A DNA stretch of 64,000 bases from an uncultured Erythrobacter sp. (GTDB lineage Bacteria; Pseudomonadota; Alphaproteobacteria; Sphingomonadales; Sphingomonadaceae), in assembly GCA_947488325.1 (NCBI GenBank), contig CANKYZ010000001.1:802835-866834 (forward strand), given 5' to 3'. The notes under the pieces were generated by a model. The model was not told the DNA's origin, did not search any database, and saw nothing but the letters and a program-made list of their open reading frames with translations. This document shows, one piece after another, positions 1 through 7,993 of the stretch. Position 1 is the stretch's first letter, and each line of letters opens with the position of its first letter. A program made the translations under genes and the position numbers.

Positions 1-596
1 TCATCGCCCGTTCGGGTGCTAGCGACATTGTAGCTGGTGAATCCGAGCTTTCGTAGCCAGTCTCTCAGCGCACCGAGCAAGATACCTTCGGCGATTAAGC
101 GGGCCTGAAGCTCAGGCGCCCGGTGTCCATAGAACTCCGACTCCTGCTTCAGCGCAACACAGTAACCCACACCTGGAACCGCAGCTTGTTCAACCAGCCC
201 AGCTGCTTCTAGTCGCTCTAACACTAGATCGGCGGACAGATGCTTTTTCTGCCGCACTGGAGAGCCGCATATGATGGGGAATTGTCGTGCCGGTATTATC
301 CCGCCCTGTTGTCGTAGCGCGGCAATAGCAAAGCCAAGCGCGGACCTGGCCTCAATAAGAGCATGCGCAAGACTGCTCCAGAAGCGCGGTGAGCCGTAAT
401 CGTTCTGGAGATAAAGAAACCGCGCATTGCGCGGTAGCGTTATGCCAGAGAGCTTGCGTACCTCGCCCCCGGCGCGTGATACACGTTGCCTCGCCGTAGC
501 GGGCTTGAGACCTGAGCGCCGGACGAGTTCGGCCACCACATCACTTGATGACGACGGGCCGATTTGCTTTAGAACGGTTTCAACGGGTTCAGCCAT
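1..596 (-). CDS. Conserved hypothetical protein, partial (C-terminus beyond window)
   Basis: An open frame of 198 codons on the minus strand begins at an ATG at 594-596 and runs off the left edge without a stop. The N-terminal 60 residues (MAEPVETVLKQIG..., then SDVVAELVRRSGLKPATARQ) look like a winged-helix or HTH module with Ala/Arg-rich helices. The middle contains ARFLYLQNDYG and PVRQKKHLSADLVLERL, which I cannot assign to a named family. It lies downstream of, and in the same direction as, the Gabija-like pair, so it could be part of the same defence island. Function is unknown. Confidence rests on frame length and sensible codon use, because a weak AGAGAC is the only ribosome-binding signal. 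Confidence 0.6.
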   Translation of the reverse strand, partial: MAEPVETVLKQIGPSSSSDVVAELVRRSGLKPATARQRVSRAGGEVRKLSGITLPRNARFLYLQNDYGSPRFWSSLAHALIEARSALGFAIAALRQQGGIIPARQFPIICGSPVRQKKHLSADLVLERLEAAGLVEQAAVPGVGYCVALKQESEFYGHRAPELQARLIAEGILLGALRDWLRKLGFTSYNVASTRTGD

Positions 597-951
597 ACGC
601 AGTCTCTGTCACACTGCGCATTTAATATCATGATTACATGACCGATCGACACTCTTTTTCAGCCTTAGCAAATGGCTTTGAATATAAACAAGAATTTTCG
701 GGCATTTCGTCCAAATTTGTCGATCGAGTCACAGTCACCCGTCACACGGAAGCCGAATCCTCTTAACTCTTAAGAGGCGGTTGCGATTTTCTGGCCTCCC
801 CGACCGCTAGCAAGCGTTTGGATTAGCCTTCACAAAAGTAGCTGTAGTCAACATGCTTGTACCATAGCGCTCTAGCATTCAATAATACGCTTCGGTCGGA
901 GCCAAGCCTCTCGATATCAGGAACCAAAAGCAAATCTCAACCGCTCAACCC
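597..951. other. Intergenic region with a short hairpin
   Basis: There is no convincing gene in these 355 bases. The only structure I see is a perfect 8-bp inverted repeat with a 3-nt loop at 759-777 (CCTCTTAA-CTC-TTAAGAGG). It lacks a T-run on either side, so it is a weak terminator candidate for the gajB-like gene that ends at 952. The region is visibly more AT-rich than the transfer operon. Confidence 0.5.
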
Positions 952-2892
952 CTACGCGATAAACTCCACTTCTTCTTCATCGAACCACCCCGCTTGGATG
1001 ACTGATGTTTTTACACGCGCTGGATCGGCAGTATAAACCATGATCACTAGACTTTCTTCGGCTCTACTGGCGGTCACATAGAGGAGCCGCCTAGTGCGAT
1101 CTACGACCGTTTCCTCGCCCGCTTCTTGACGGCTCAGATCCCCTGAAGAAAGATCTTCTGCTCCGAGAAGTTTGTCGAACCTAAACATGAATCCGCGTGC
1201 TTCTTGATCGTCTACGACAACCATCACCCGTGGAAATTGAAGTCCTTTGACTCCCTGATGCGTGTCGAAAGAGGAATTACCAGAAACGTAGTCGGCATAT
1301 TTGGCTGCCTGACTCATCGGCGCATCCAAGGCTTTCTCCCAGGCAGCGAATTGCGCGTTCACTTCATCATCTTCTTCATCGTCAGATTCGGCCTTGGGTC
1401 CGATTTCCAAGTTCAGCTCTTTCATAATCTCGTTGAGCAGCTGGATATCATCATCAACATCGGCATATGGGCGTAAGCTCTCCGGGATCTCGAACAACCC
1501 CGTCTCGGCAATTACACGAAGAACCTCAAGGCACTTGGGGTCGGCGCCGTTGTCCCAAAGCGAATAAAGCCGCTCTATGCCTTCGCGCGCGCGAGCGATG
1601 TTTTGCACCTGTTCTTCGCCTGCGAGCTTCAAGGCTCTCGCCTGAAGCAGGGGCGATCGCTTACGAAGGATAGAAGTGAGGAGGAAAGCATCAGAATTTC
1701 GTTTCGCTTCGATCACCGGAAGAACATCGGCGGTGAACAAGCGCATGCCAGGTAAGTTGCCGCTGAGAAGGCCAGTCCTAAAACGTTTTACACCGTAAAG
1801 CGGTGTGAACAGATCCGAAAACCCCATGCGGCTCGCCAACATATGATGCTCTAGCCCAAGAGTTTTTACATGCTCCTGATCGGTCCAGAAAGGGTCTTGG
1901 CTTATCTCGGCCATACGCAATCTGGCTTGCGCTTCAATCGCATCCTTGCTCTCGACCTTGCTTGAAGCGAGAATAAGTCTGACGATACCGCCCGACTTGT
2001 CTGGACGGTTCTGCTGTCGCTGATCGTCAGCATCGGCACGAATTTTGTTGATGAGCCTTACGATCCGTTCGGGGCTACGATGATTCATAACCTTGCTTGG
2101 CGTTGCCCAGCTTTCGGGAATAGCCTCAGGCAGGTTGGCTTTTCCATCGGCATAGATACGTTGCATTGTATCGCCGATAAATCCTACGCACACTCTGCCA
2201 CGAAACTCTTCCTCGAAGCCAAGGAGCGCGTCGACCAATAGCTTGTTGGTGTCCTGACTTTCGTCAATGAGGATTGTGGGATACCTCGTTGCTAAGATAC
2301 CCCTGAGAGCGGATTTGCTTGTGATAAACTCCGACCCCATACTGATCACATCCGCGTGGCTAAGCGCTTCTCGCTCGCGATTGTCTCCATTAGGATTGTA
2401 AGTGAAGACGCGTATGCGATCCAGATTTGCAAGCCTCTCGGTCTTGTTAATGATGTCTCGCGCGCGCTGTTCAGCGGCCTTGGAGCCCGCTCGTCCTTTG
2501 AGCTGCGCTGCTTCAAGCTCGGCGATATCCTCAGCTAAATCGACCCGAAGCCATTCTCGTATGTCGTAATTGTAACCGGCGATCAGCGTCCAGATGAAGC
2601 TGTGGATCGTTGAGACCTCGAACAAGGGATCCGATTTCGCGCGACTCTTAATCTCGTCTGCGGCTGCATTGGTGTACGTGATCACCGCCACGCGCTTACC
2701 ACGAAGCCAAAGCCAGCGACCATGTCTCTCTCTGATCGCGCTTAGTGTATTTACTAAAGACCGAGTCTTTCCAGAGCCCGCGCCTGCATAGAGAAAAAAG
2801 CTACGGGGTCCCTGAGGGTCCACACACGTGAAGATCTCTTGATCCACGTTTACGTCGGGATCTGCGAGTGCTTGGACTGATGTTTCTGTCAT
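952..2892 (-). CDS. gajB: UvrD/Rep-family superfamily 1 helicase, GajB-like (Gabija)
   Basis: This 646-aa protein has the motifs of a UvrD-like superfamily 1 DNA helicase. Walker A AGAGSGKT is at about residues 36-43, motif Ia ITYTNAAADEI at 71-81, STIHSF at 94-99, and motif II ILIDESQD near residue 210. A late QGVKGLQFPRV segment and RRLLYVTASRA give motifs V/VI near the C-terminus. Its start overlaps the stop of the OLD-family nuclease gene upstream by 4 bp (ATGA), so the two should be translationally coupled. A class 2 OLD nuclease followed by a UvrD-like helicase is the Gabija antiphage arrangement (known family). At 646 aa it is longer than the roughly 494-aa Bacillus GajB. The assignment to Gabija is an inference from domain pairing and order. 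Confidence 0.85.
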   Translation of the reverse strand: MTETSVQALADPDVNVDQEIFTCVDPQGPRSFFLYAGAGSGKTRSLVNTLSAIRERHGRWLWLRGKRVAVITYTNAAADEIKSRAKSDPLFEVSTIHSFIWTLIAGYNYDIREWLRVDLAEDIAELEAAQLKGRAGSKAAEQRARDIINKTERLANLDRIRVFTYNPNGDNREREALSHADVISMGSEFITSKSALRGILATRYPTILIDESQDTNKLLVDALLGFEEEFRGRVCVGFIGDTMQRIYADGKANLPEAIPESWATPSKVMNHRSPERIVRLINKIRADADDQRQQNRPDKSGGIVRLILASSKVESKDAIEAQARLRMAEISQDPFWTDQEHVKTLGLEHHMLASRMGFSDLFTPLYGVKRFRTGLLSGNLPGMRLFTADVLPVIEAKRNSDAFLLTSILRKRSPLLQARALKLAGEEQVQNIARAREGIERLYSLWDNGADPKCLEVLRVIAETGLFEIPESLRPYADVDDDIQLLNEIMKELNLEIGPKAESDDEEDDEVNAQFAAWEKALDAPMSQAAKYADYVSGNSSFDTHQGVKGLQFPRVMVVVDDQEARGFMFRFDKLLGAEDLSSGDLSRQEAGEETVVDRTRRLLYVTASRAEESLVIMVYTADPARVKTSVIQAGWFDEEEVEFIA

Positions 2893-5189
2893 GCCCCTGC
2901 CTCACCTGCATCGGGATCGGTTGATAGCACATCGAATTGTTTTCTTTTTAGCTGCTGCTGCAGCCAATCGAGTCCCTCCCAAATGTACTGCGGGACCACG
3001 AGTTTCTCGGGATCCTTAAGCTCCAACATTTCCAGAGCAAATTCAGCCTTTTTCGGTGATGCCCGTACACTGTCATACATTGCCTGGCACAAGGCCTCGG
3101 CTTCGCTGTTTGCGGTAATATCTTTTCGGAACTTCGCGATGAGTCCAATCCCGTTCAGCGAGGCAAAAGTGGATAGGTTCTCGAGCGCCAAGGCGTCCTC
3201 GAAAGTGCTGCCTGTGACTTCCACTTCCGCGCCGCCTAGAGTGATCTTAACTGGCATCTGATAAGCGACGCGAACAGAAAACAGTGGCCCGGCCGGTAGT
3301 TCTTTATCATTCGCACCTAGCGCCAGCAGCCCGTCGATCTTTTCCGTTTTCGGAAGCCACTGTTTCAACGTCGCATTCGTAGTTGTTTGCCCATCGCTGG
3401 GTTTTGGGCGAGCGCTTTCCCCTTCTTTACTAGCGTCAAGATCGGTGATGATGAGGGTAACCAGTCCAAGCGCTTCGATCAGCGGGCGGAGGCGGTGTGC
3501 ATGACTTCCTCCGATTTCAAGCAGGGTTATGTACGACTGCGTCAAGAAGTCGAAATGGCCGCGCATGAAGTGCGGCACCAGCATACGCTCTGCTGTACCT
3601 TCAATAAGGATCGCAGCATCCGCGAAGAACAGATCGGAATGGGTGGCGCGCAGATAGCGCGTGTCGAAGCGTTGGGTTTCCTTGTCTGTGCCGAACACTG
3701 TTGAAAGGTTGATCACAGTGGAAGTGGGGACGCTACCTGACTCGCTGGCGGGACGTCTCCTGAAGTATCTCAGACAAGAGAAATTGACCTCATGGGCAAC
3801 GTGGCTCGAATGTGTGCTGACAACGAGCTGCGTGCGAAGCGTCTTGTTGTCGCCTAGTTCGCTGTGATTGCGCAGAACCTTGTAGGCCTTCCGAATGAAG
3901 ACCTGCTGGACTTGGGCGTGGAGGTGGGCCTCAGGTTCTTCAACTAGAACTAGGTGGAGTGGCGGAATAATGCTTTCTCTGTCTCCTGCCTCTATGGCAC
4001 GAGACATCTTCCCAACACGCATCCACGCAGCACGATATGACATGAGACGAAACACCATCCAGATCAGGTTTTGATAACCGAGGCCATTGTAGTCCTCGGG
4101 TAAGCTGAGAGCTGTGGTGGTCGCGTCGGGACCAGAGGCAGAAGCGATTTCGTACTGGACTGCAGAATCGTGATTTAGCCCTTCGACCGGCCTTACGCGG
4201 GTAGATATCTTGATCTTGGGGTCGGTCACACCCGGATATCCCAAACCTTCAACCTCACCGACGGGATCTGCGAAGCTTTCGCTTAATGTATCGTTGAAAA
4301 GTTCCTCAGCTTTCTCAATTGCGCGAAGAGCAAGCAGGTCGGAAGGTTGCGGTCTGTCGGTTGGGTCGAGGTGCCGGTTGTAATAGCTTCGTGCTTGATC
4401 TGAGAGCTTTCGAGAATTGCCCGCCGAACCGCTTGGTGAATCCTCTGCCCGATTGCTTTCCGTTCCAAGGCCCCGCTGTGCATTGACCTCGTCGACGCGG
4501 ATAAGCGAGCGCAGTGGATCTCCTTCAATGGGCTCACTGCTCTTCGGCAAGGGCTGTGGCTGCGCAACGCCATCCACCGGCGCCTTTTGCCGATTAGGAT
4601 CGAGCGAATAGACGCTGAGCCGAAAGCGGTCGTGCAGCTTTCGTCCCAAATATTCGAGCAAATCTTGAGGCCATAATTTGACTCCGTAGTCATCACCTGG
4701 CTGCGCTTGTGCTTTAGCCGCCTCCATGGTTGCCTTGGCTTCGGCTAAGTTGGCTAGATAATCCGCTGCGAGTTTGCTCGTGTCGATTGGTTCGAACCTT
4801 AAGCGTACACCTAGCAAGCCCCCAACCCATTCAAGGTTTGGCAGAAGTCTGCTCACATGATGGATCTCTGTGTCTTCGACTTGAAACCAAACATCTAATG
4901 TCGGTAGCAACCCTTCCCAGTCCGCGAGACTCGCGTCCGCTGCGGCCTGCTCGGGATTTTTCGCGGTTTGCCAAACCTTGCCGATTTCTTTGATCTTTGC
5001 CCAATGAGACAGGGTGAAGTCGTTCATTGAAATGCGTTTAGGATCAACGAGGAAATGGCGCAGCGCGACCATGGCCGATGTCTTGCCGCTATTGTTCGCC
5101 CCAACAAATAGCGTCGTCTGATCGGTGAAATCGATATGAACCGATTCAAGCTTACGAAAGTTTTCTATTTCGACGAACTGAATATGCAT
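2889..5189 (-). CDS. gajA: OLD-family ATPase/TOPRIM nuclease, GajA-like (Gabija)
   Basis: This 766-aa protein begins with an ABC/SMC-type ATPase half: FRKLESVHIDF at residues 11-21 and Walker A GANNSGKT at 30-37. A signature-like YNGLGYQN is at 367-374, Walker B HLVLVEEPEAHLH at 412-424 and the H-loop STH at 458-460. A TOPRIM nuclease domain follows, with ILIEGTAE at 527-534 and the acidic ITDLDA at 581-586. This is the layout of OLD nucleases and of GajA, which nicks phage DNA when nucleotide is depleted. A GGAGG lies 5 nt upstream of the ATG. It is about 190 aa longer than Bacillus GajA, mostly from an insert (about residues 140-270) rich in Pro, Ser and charged residues. The gajB-like gene follows immediately. 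Confidence 0.87.
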   Translation of the reverse strand: MHIQFVEIENFRKLESVHIDFTDQTTLFVGANNSGKTSAMVALRHFLVDPKRISMNDFTLSHWAKIKEIGKVWQTAKNPEQAAADASLADWEGLLPTLDVWFQVEDTEIHHVSRLLPNLEWVGGLLGVRLRFEPIDTSKLAADYLANLAEAKATMEAAKAQAQPGDDYGVKLWPQDLLEYLGRKLHDRFRLSVYSLDPNRQKAPVDGVAQPQPLPKSSEPIEGDPLRSLIRVDEVNAQRGLGTESNRAEDSPSGSAGNSRKLSDQARSYYNRHLDPTDRPQPSDLLALRAIEKAEELFNDTLSESFADPVGEVEGLGYPGVTDPKIKISTRVRPVEGLNHDSAVQYEIASASGPDATTTALSLPEDYNGLGYQNLIWMVFRLMSYRAAWMRVGKMSRAIEAGDRESIIPPLHLVLVEEPEAHLHAQVQQVFIRKAYKVLRNHSELGDNKTLRTQLVVSTHSSHVAHEVNFSCLRYFRRRPASESGSVPTSTVINLSTVFGTDKETQRFDTRYLRATHSDLFFADAAILIEGTAERMLVPHFMRGHFDFLTQSYITLLEIGGSHAHRLRPLIEALGLVTLIITDLDASKEGESARPKPSDGQTTTNATLKQWLPKTEKIDGLLALGANDKELPAGPLFSVRVAYQMPVKITLGGAEVEVTGSTFEDALALENLSTFASLNGIGLIAKFRKDITANSEAEALCQAMYDSVRASPKKAEFALEMLELKDPEKLVVPQYIWEGLDWLQQQLKRKQFDVLSTDPDAGEAGA

Positions 5190-5381
5190 AGAGCCTCCAA
5201 GGTCCCCACATAGACCACAGGCCTATTAGTGTTATAGTCATGATGGGAAAAACACGTTCAGCTTTCAGTTACTTGTTGCCTTTCGACAAGAGTTGCTCAC
5301 TGCAGTGTGCTTGTTCGTTCCTTGGCATGTACGTTCGGTAGTGCAGCGTTAGGAATTTGGGCACCAAGCGGGTCTCAATCG
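5190..5381. other. Upstream region of the Gabija-like pair
   Basis: This 192-base gap separates the GajA start from the next minus-strand gene and presumably carries the promoter of the gajAB pair. The visible GGAGG just before the GajA ATG is the ribosome-binding site. I see no clear operator or terminator. Confidence 0.35.
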
Positions 5382-6275
5382 TCACATGTCCATGCTGCGC
5401 CTTATGTAACCTGCTCCTTGTGGAGTGGAGCCAATTGCTTGAGCCAGAAGATTTGAACGGATTTGGGGCATGGCACACAGCACCGTAGCGGCTTCCTGCG
5501 ACCGACTTCGCTTCGTTGCCCCGACAGATGTGAGTTTCCGAATTCCTCGTTCGAACTCATCAAGCGAGCGACGCGAAGCAATGCCCTCAACCGCAATGCG
5601 ATCTTTAATGCGGGTTTCAATCTCGGCGGCTGGGCAGTCGCGATCGCGGATGCTGGGAACAAGATTTGGATGAAGATTCTCTGTCAAGCCGGCAGACTGC
5701 AGCAGGCGCGGAATGCATGCTGCAACCAACCAGACAACTGGTCGCACTCTTGCGCTAACTATGCCGTCAGCCGCCGAATGATCGGCCAGCGATTGATCGA
5801 GCATAAGCCCATAGGTCGCAAGGAGTTTGGTACAGCATTCGGCCACGTCCGCGATCGTTTCGACGCGCCTTGTCGAGTGACTCTCCTCGAGTATTTTGGC
5901 TGCTAAATCGCGATAGAACCGAGTGTCATCGCCCGCATATTCGAAAGCCATCTGGCGATAACCAAAGAATGTATCGACCCTTGAGGGTTGAACTGATCTC
6001 TTGCAGCATATGCCTGGTTTCCAGAGCTCGTTCAGTTGGAAGGCAATAGCCGCCACACCGATATCATCGTTGAGACCTTCGGCATGACGGGGAGGCACGC
6101 CGCCGCGTGAGATCCATGCACCCAAGTCTTCAGGCTGCACAGGCACGCCAGCATTCTCGCAGCTTTGAGAAATCCCCCGCATCCGCATCGCAAATTCCCA
6201 TGAGGCACGTGCGGGCGAGCTCTTCAGCCGACCGTCAACGCGGCCTATCTCCAGGAGAGCTGCTTCGATTTCCAT
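5382..6275 (-). CDS. DUF1612 / RHE_PE00001-like putative DNA-binding protein
   Basis: This protein of about 297 aa (start taken at the ATG at 6275; the frame is open to 6341) begins MEIEAALLEIGRVDGRLKSS. That resembles the N-terminus of the rhizobial RHE_PE00001/DUF1612 family, which opens with an Ala/Leu-rich helix followed by a 'LD.R...SP...W' pattern. The C-terminal part, EAATVLCAMPQIRSNLLAQ followed by AIGSTPQGAG, matches the family's HTH ('A..L...P..SA..LA..L.VTP..A'). It ends abruptly after that helix, so it is probably shortened relative to the family. Function is unknown; such proteins are common on alphaproteobacterial plasmids and islands. The family call is from memory of the pattern and is tentative. 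Confidence 0.5.
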   Translation of the reverse strand: MEIEAALLEIGRVDGRLKSSPARASWEFAMRMRGISQSCENAGVPVQPEDLGAWISRGGVPPRHAEGLNDDIGVAAIAFQLNELWKPGICCKRSVQPSRVDTFFGYRQMAFEYAGDDTRFYRDLAAKILEESHSTRRVETIADVAECCTKLLATYGLMLDQSLADHSAADGIVSARVRPVVWLVAACIPRLLQSAGLTENLHPNLVPSIRDRDCPAAEIETRIKDRIAVEGIASRRSLDEFERGIRKLTSVGATKRSRSQEAATVLCAMPQIRSNLLAQAIGSTPQGAGYIRRSMDM

Positions 6276-6691
6276 TGCCAAAACAGTGAGTCCACACGGA
6301 TTCGTGGTCAAGCCAAATTGCCACTTTGAAAGCAAACACACTGCTTGCTTTCGCGCACCGCTAGGGTTCGCGAATTCACATGTGATAAAGAGTGCTTATT
6401 CGATGTCTGCTTTCTTCGCATTGAGGAGAAAGCGGACCGGCTGCTTGCAGCCCAAACTTGGACAAAGATACTTCTATTTCCACACCAAATACGAATATCG
6501 ATTGCTCTGCCCCTGTCCGAAATTTGTATACATATTTCGGACAGCTTTCATGCTGCTCGGGCACAATCGATAGCTAAACTGTCGCTGCCACCTAGACTTG
6601 ACGTTGCATTGGCGGAAGTTCGGCCAAGCTCATGAGCACGATCAATTGCAGAGAAGACTAACCGCTTCCATCTCACTGATAGCGAGCAAGA
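6276..6691. other. Intergenic region holding a large nested inverted repeat
   Basis: No gene is supported in these 416 bases. The short plus-strand frames here lack ribosome-binding sites and family features. The region contains the palindromic structure listed separately at 6497-6571. It separates the DUF1612-like gene from the S24 repressor, both on the minus strand, so it includes the 3' end of the repressor transcript and perhaps the promoter of the DUF1612-like gene. Confidence 0.5.
6497..6571. repeat. Nested inverted repeat with a 30-bp near-perfect palindrome
   Basis: Positions 6514-6543 read as a 30-bp palindrome with only the central T/T pair unmatched. The arms are TGTCCGAAAT and ATTTCGGACA around a GTATAC core. 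Two further complementary pairs lie outside it: TGCCC at 6508-6512 with GGGCA at 6559-6563, and ATCGATTG at 6497-6504 with CAATCGAT at 6564-6571. This could be a regulator operator, a recombination or replication site, or a strong RNA hairpin behind the repressor gene. It is not a typical rho-independent terminator because no T-run follows. Confidence 0.8.
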
Positions 6692-7327
6692 TTAAAGAGC
6701 TCTCCCAAACCATATGACCCGGCCGATCACCTCAACTCCTTCACGATCGACATCATTCCATGAAGGATAGGCGGGATTGTCACTGGAAATTGTAATCTGT
6801 TTCGCGCCGGGCTTGATGGCGATGCGCTTTACAACCAGCGTATCGTCAGAGCGCAACACATAGATCCCATCCCGCAGCCTTGCTCCATGGTCGGACGCAT
6901 CGACGAGCACCTCATCACCATCGCTAAGTGTGGGCTCCATCGAATCTCCCAGAACGCTTACGATTGAAAGACTTGCGCCCTTAGCGCCGGTCAATCGGCG
7001 GAGCCATTTCTCGTCAAAGCCGAAGCGCGTGTAACTCGATTCATCGGATGCAATAGCACCAAAGCCGGCCGAGGCATCAACGTCCAGAACGGGAACTTCG
7101 ATCATTCCATCCATCGGTGTTTGAGCAGGGCCACCTAGCCTTTGTTCATCGACGCCAAAGAAGCTTGCAAGTGTCTTGCGATCCTCGGGGTCAAGGATAC
7201 GAGGCGATCCGCGCTTTATGAATTGCTGGATATAGCTTGGATTACGTCCAAGCAGCCTTGAAACCGCCGCGTAGCCGTATCCGCCTTGGGTGATCAGCCG
7301 CTCAAGTTCCTCTCTAACATGTTCCAT
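6692..7327 (-). CDS. S24-family (LexA/CI-like) self-cleaving repressor
   Basis: This 211-aa protein has an N-terminal helix-turn-helix (about residues 15-45, YGYAAVSRLLGRNPSYIQQF) and a C-terminal S24 peptidase domain. The catalytic Ser129 sits in VLGDSMEPTL and Lys167 in TLVVKRI. An Ala-Gly pair at 87-88 (ASAGFGA) fits the position of the self-cleavage site. The family represses mobile-element genes and inactivates itself when RecA filaments form after DNA damage. A GTTC-N7-GTTC box lies 65 bp upstream, between this gene and a divergent small gene, and two more lie at the transfer-operon control region. It is therefore a natural candidate for the element's master repressor. That last step is inference. 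Confidence 0.9.
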   Translation of the reverse strand: MEHVREELERLITQGGYGYAAVSRLLGRNPSYIQQFIKRGSPRILDPEDRKTLASFFGVDEQRLGGPAQTPMDGMIEVPVLDVDASAGFGAIASDESSYTRFGFDEKWLRRLTGAKGASLSIVSVLGDSMEPTLSDGDEVLVDASDHGARLRDGIYVLRSDDTLVVKRIAIKPGAKQITISSDNPAYPSWNDVDREGVEVIGRVIWFGRAL

Positions 7328-7391
7328 TTGTGTGGTCCTTCAGGATCGATCGTAGGATTTCTTCCTAGACTCGCGGAAATCACCCTAGTAA

Positions 7392-7406
7392 GAACATAAC
7401 AAGAAC
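7392..7406 (-). promoter_or_regulatory. LexA-type box GTTC-N7-GTTC, site 1
   Basis: Read on the minus strand, the site is GTTC-TTGTTAT-GTTC. This matches the LexA box of alphaproteobacteria, the direct repeat GTTC-N7-GTTC (known). It sits in the 111-bp divergent region between the S24 repressor (start 7327) and the small plus-strand gene at 7439. Either host LexA or the S24 repressor itself may bind it. The wider context GTGTTCn5ATGTTCTT is shared with the two boxes near 25.6-25.8 kb. Confidence 0.7.
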
Positions 7407-7438
7407 ACAAGGGATTTGCGAGTCGGAGTGAGAAAGGT

Positions 7439-7678
7439 ATGACGCTGCTGGAACGGATCGAAAGGCATCTGAAAGAAAACCACATTTCTGCAACGCGGTT
7501 TGGAAGGCGCGCCGTGGGCGATCCCCGATTTGTACTCGATTTGAGGATGGGGCGCAGACCACGCCGAAGAACCATTGAGCGACTCAATGCCTATCTGAAT
7601 ACGCCTGAGAGTAGGCGTCCTTCGATCTCTCCGCAACATTGCGCCAAAGGCCGGAATAGTTTGACCAACAGACCCTAA
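7439..7678 (+). CDS. Small HTH-like hypothetical protein
   Basis: This 79-aa basic protein (MTLLERIERHLKENHISATR then FGRRAVGDPRFVLDLRMGR) resembles short sphingomonad proteins with an 'SRFGR.AVGDPRFV.DLR.GR' core, which behaves like a degenerate helix-turn-helix. It is transcribed divergently from the S24 repressor across a shared 111-bp region with a LexA-type box. That is the arrangement of a Cro/CI-type switch. An AAAGG lies just before the ATG. I do not know a demonstrated function; a role as antagonist or accessory regulator is inference. Confidence 0.65.
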   Translation: MTLLERIERHLKENHISATRFGRRAVGDPRFVLDLRMGRRPRRRTIERLNAYLNTPESRRPSISPQHCAKGRNSLTNRP

Positions 7679-7782
7679 GTCCAGTTGATTATCGACCAGA
7701 TTTTGAGCTTCGCACAACTTGGCTTACACTCTCGTCTCGAGAGCAGAGGGGGCTTTGGTTTCTGGCGAAAGGACGCTGACTT

Positions 7783-7992
7783 ATGAGCAATTCCGACAAA
7801 ACTCCGCCGGAGAGTAAAGGCGATTGGGAGGGCTTTCGCGAAATCGACCGCGCTATCGCTGAGGATCGCCTGACATCCTACACCTGGAAGAAGACTTGGG
7901 CTGATCCATGGGGAAAGGCAGGATTGGTCCTTTTCGGCCTCTTGTTCGCTGCCTTCGTCATTTTTGTCATCATCTATGATGGTTTGATCTGA
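7783..7992 (+). CDS. Hypothetical single-pass membrane protein
   Basis: This 69-aa protein has an acidic and basic N-terminal half (about residues 1-45) and one strongly hydrophobic segment at about 46-66 (AGLVLFGLLFAAFVIFVIIY). That predicts a small inner-membrane protein with a cytoplasmic N-terminus. AAAGGA lies about 10 nt upstream of the ATG. It converges on traG, with only one base between the two stop codons. I do not recognise the family. A role in entry exclusion or in modulating the transfer apparatus is possible from position alone. Confidence 0.6.
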   Translation: MSNSDKTPPESKGDWEGFREIDRAIAEDRLTSYTWKKTWADPWGKAGLVLFGLLFAAFVIFVIIYDGLI

Positions 7993-7993
7993 C

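Noticed and set aside
5306..5336. Possible LexA box upstream of the Gabija pair
   Set aside because: GTTC elements occur here, but the spacing is 12 rather than 7, so the consensus is not met.
6514..6543. Transposon terminal repeat
   Set aside because: The palindrome is a single compact site, with no transposase and no distant partner. It does not resemble Tn3-family ends.
6345..6635. Plus-strand frames of 95-96 codons over the palindrome region
   Set aside because: Composition is noncoding-like and they run through the inverted repeat, with no start signal.
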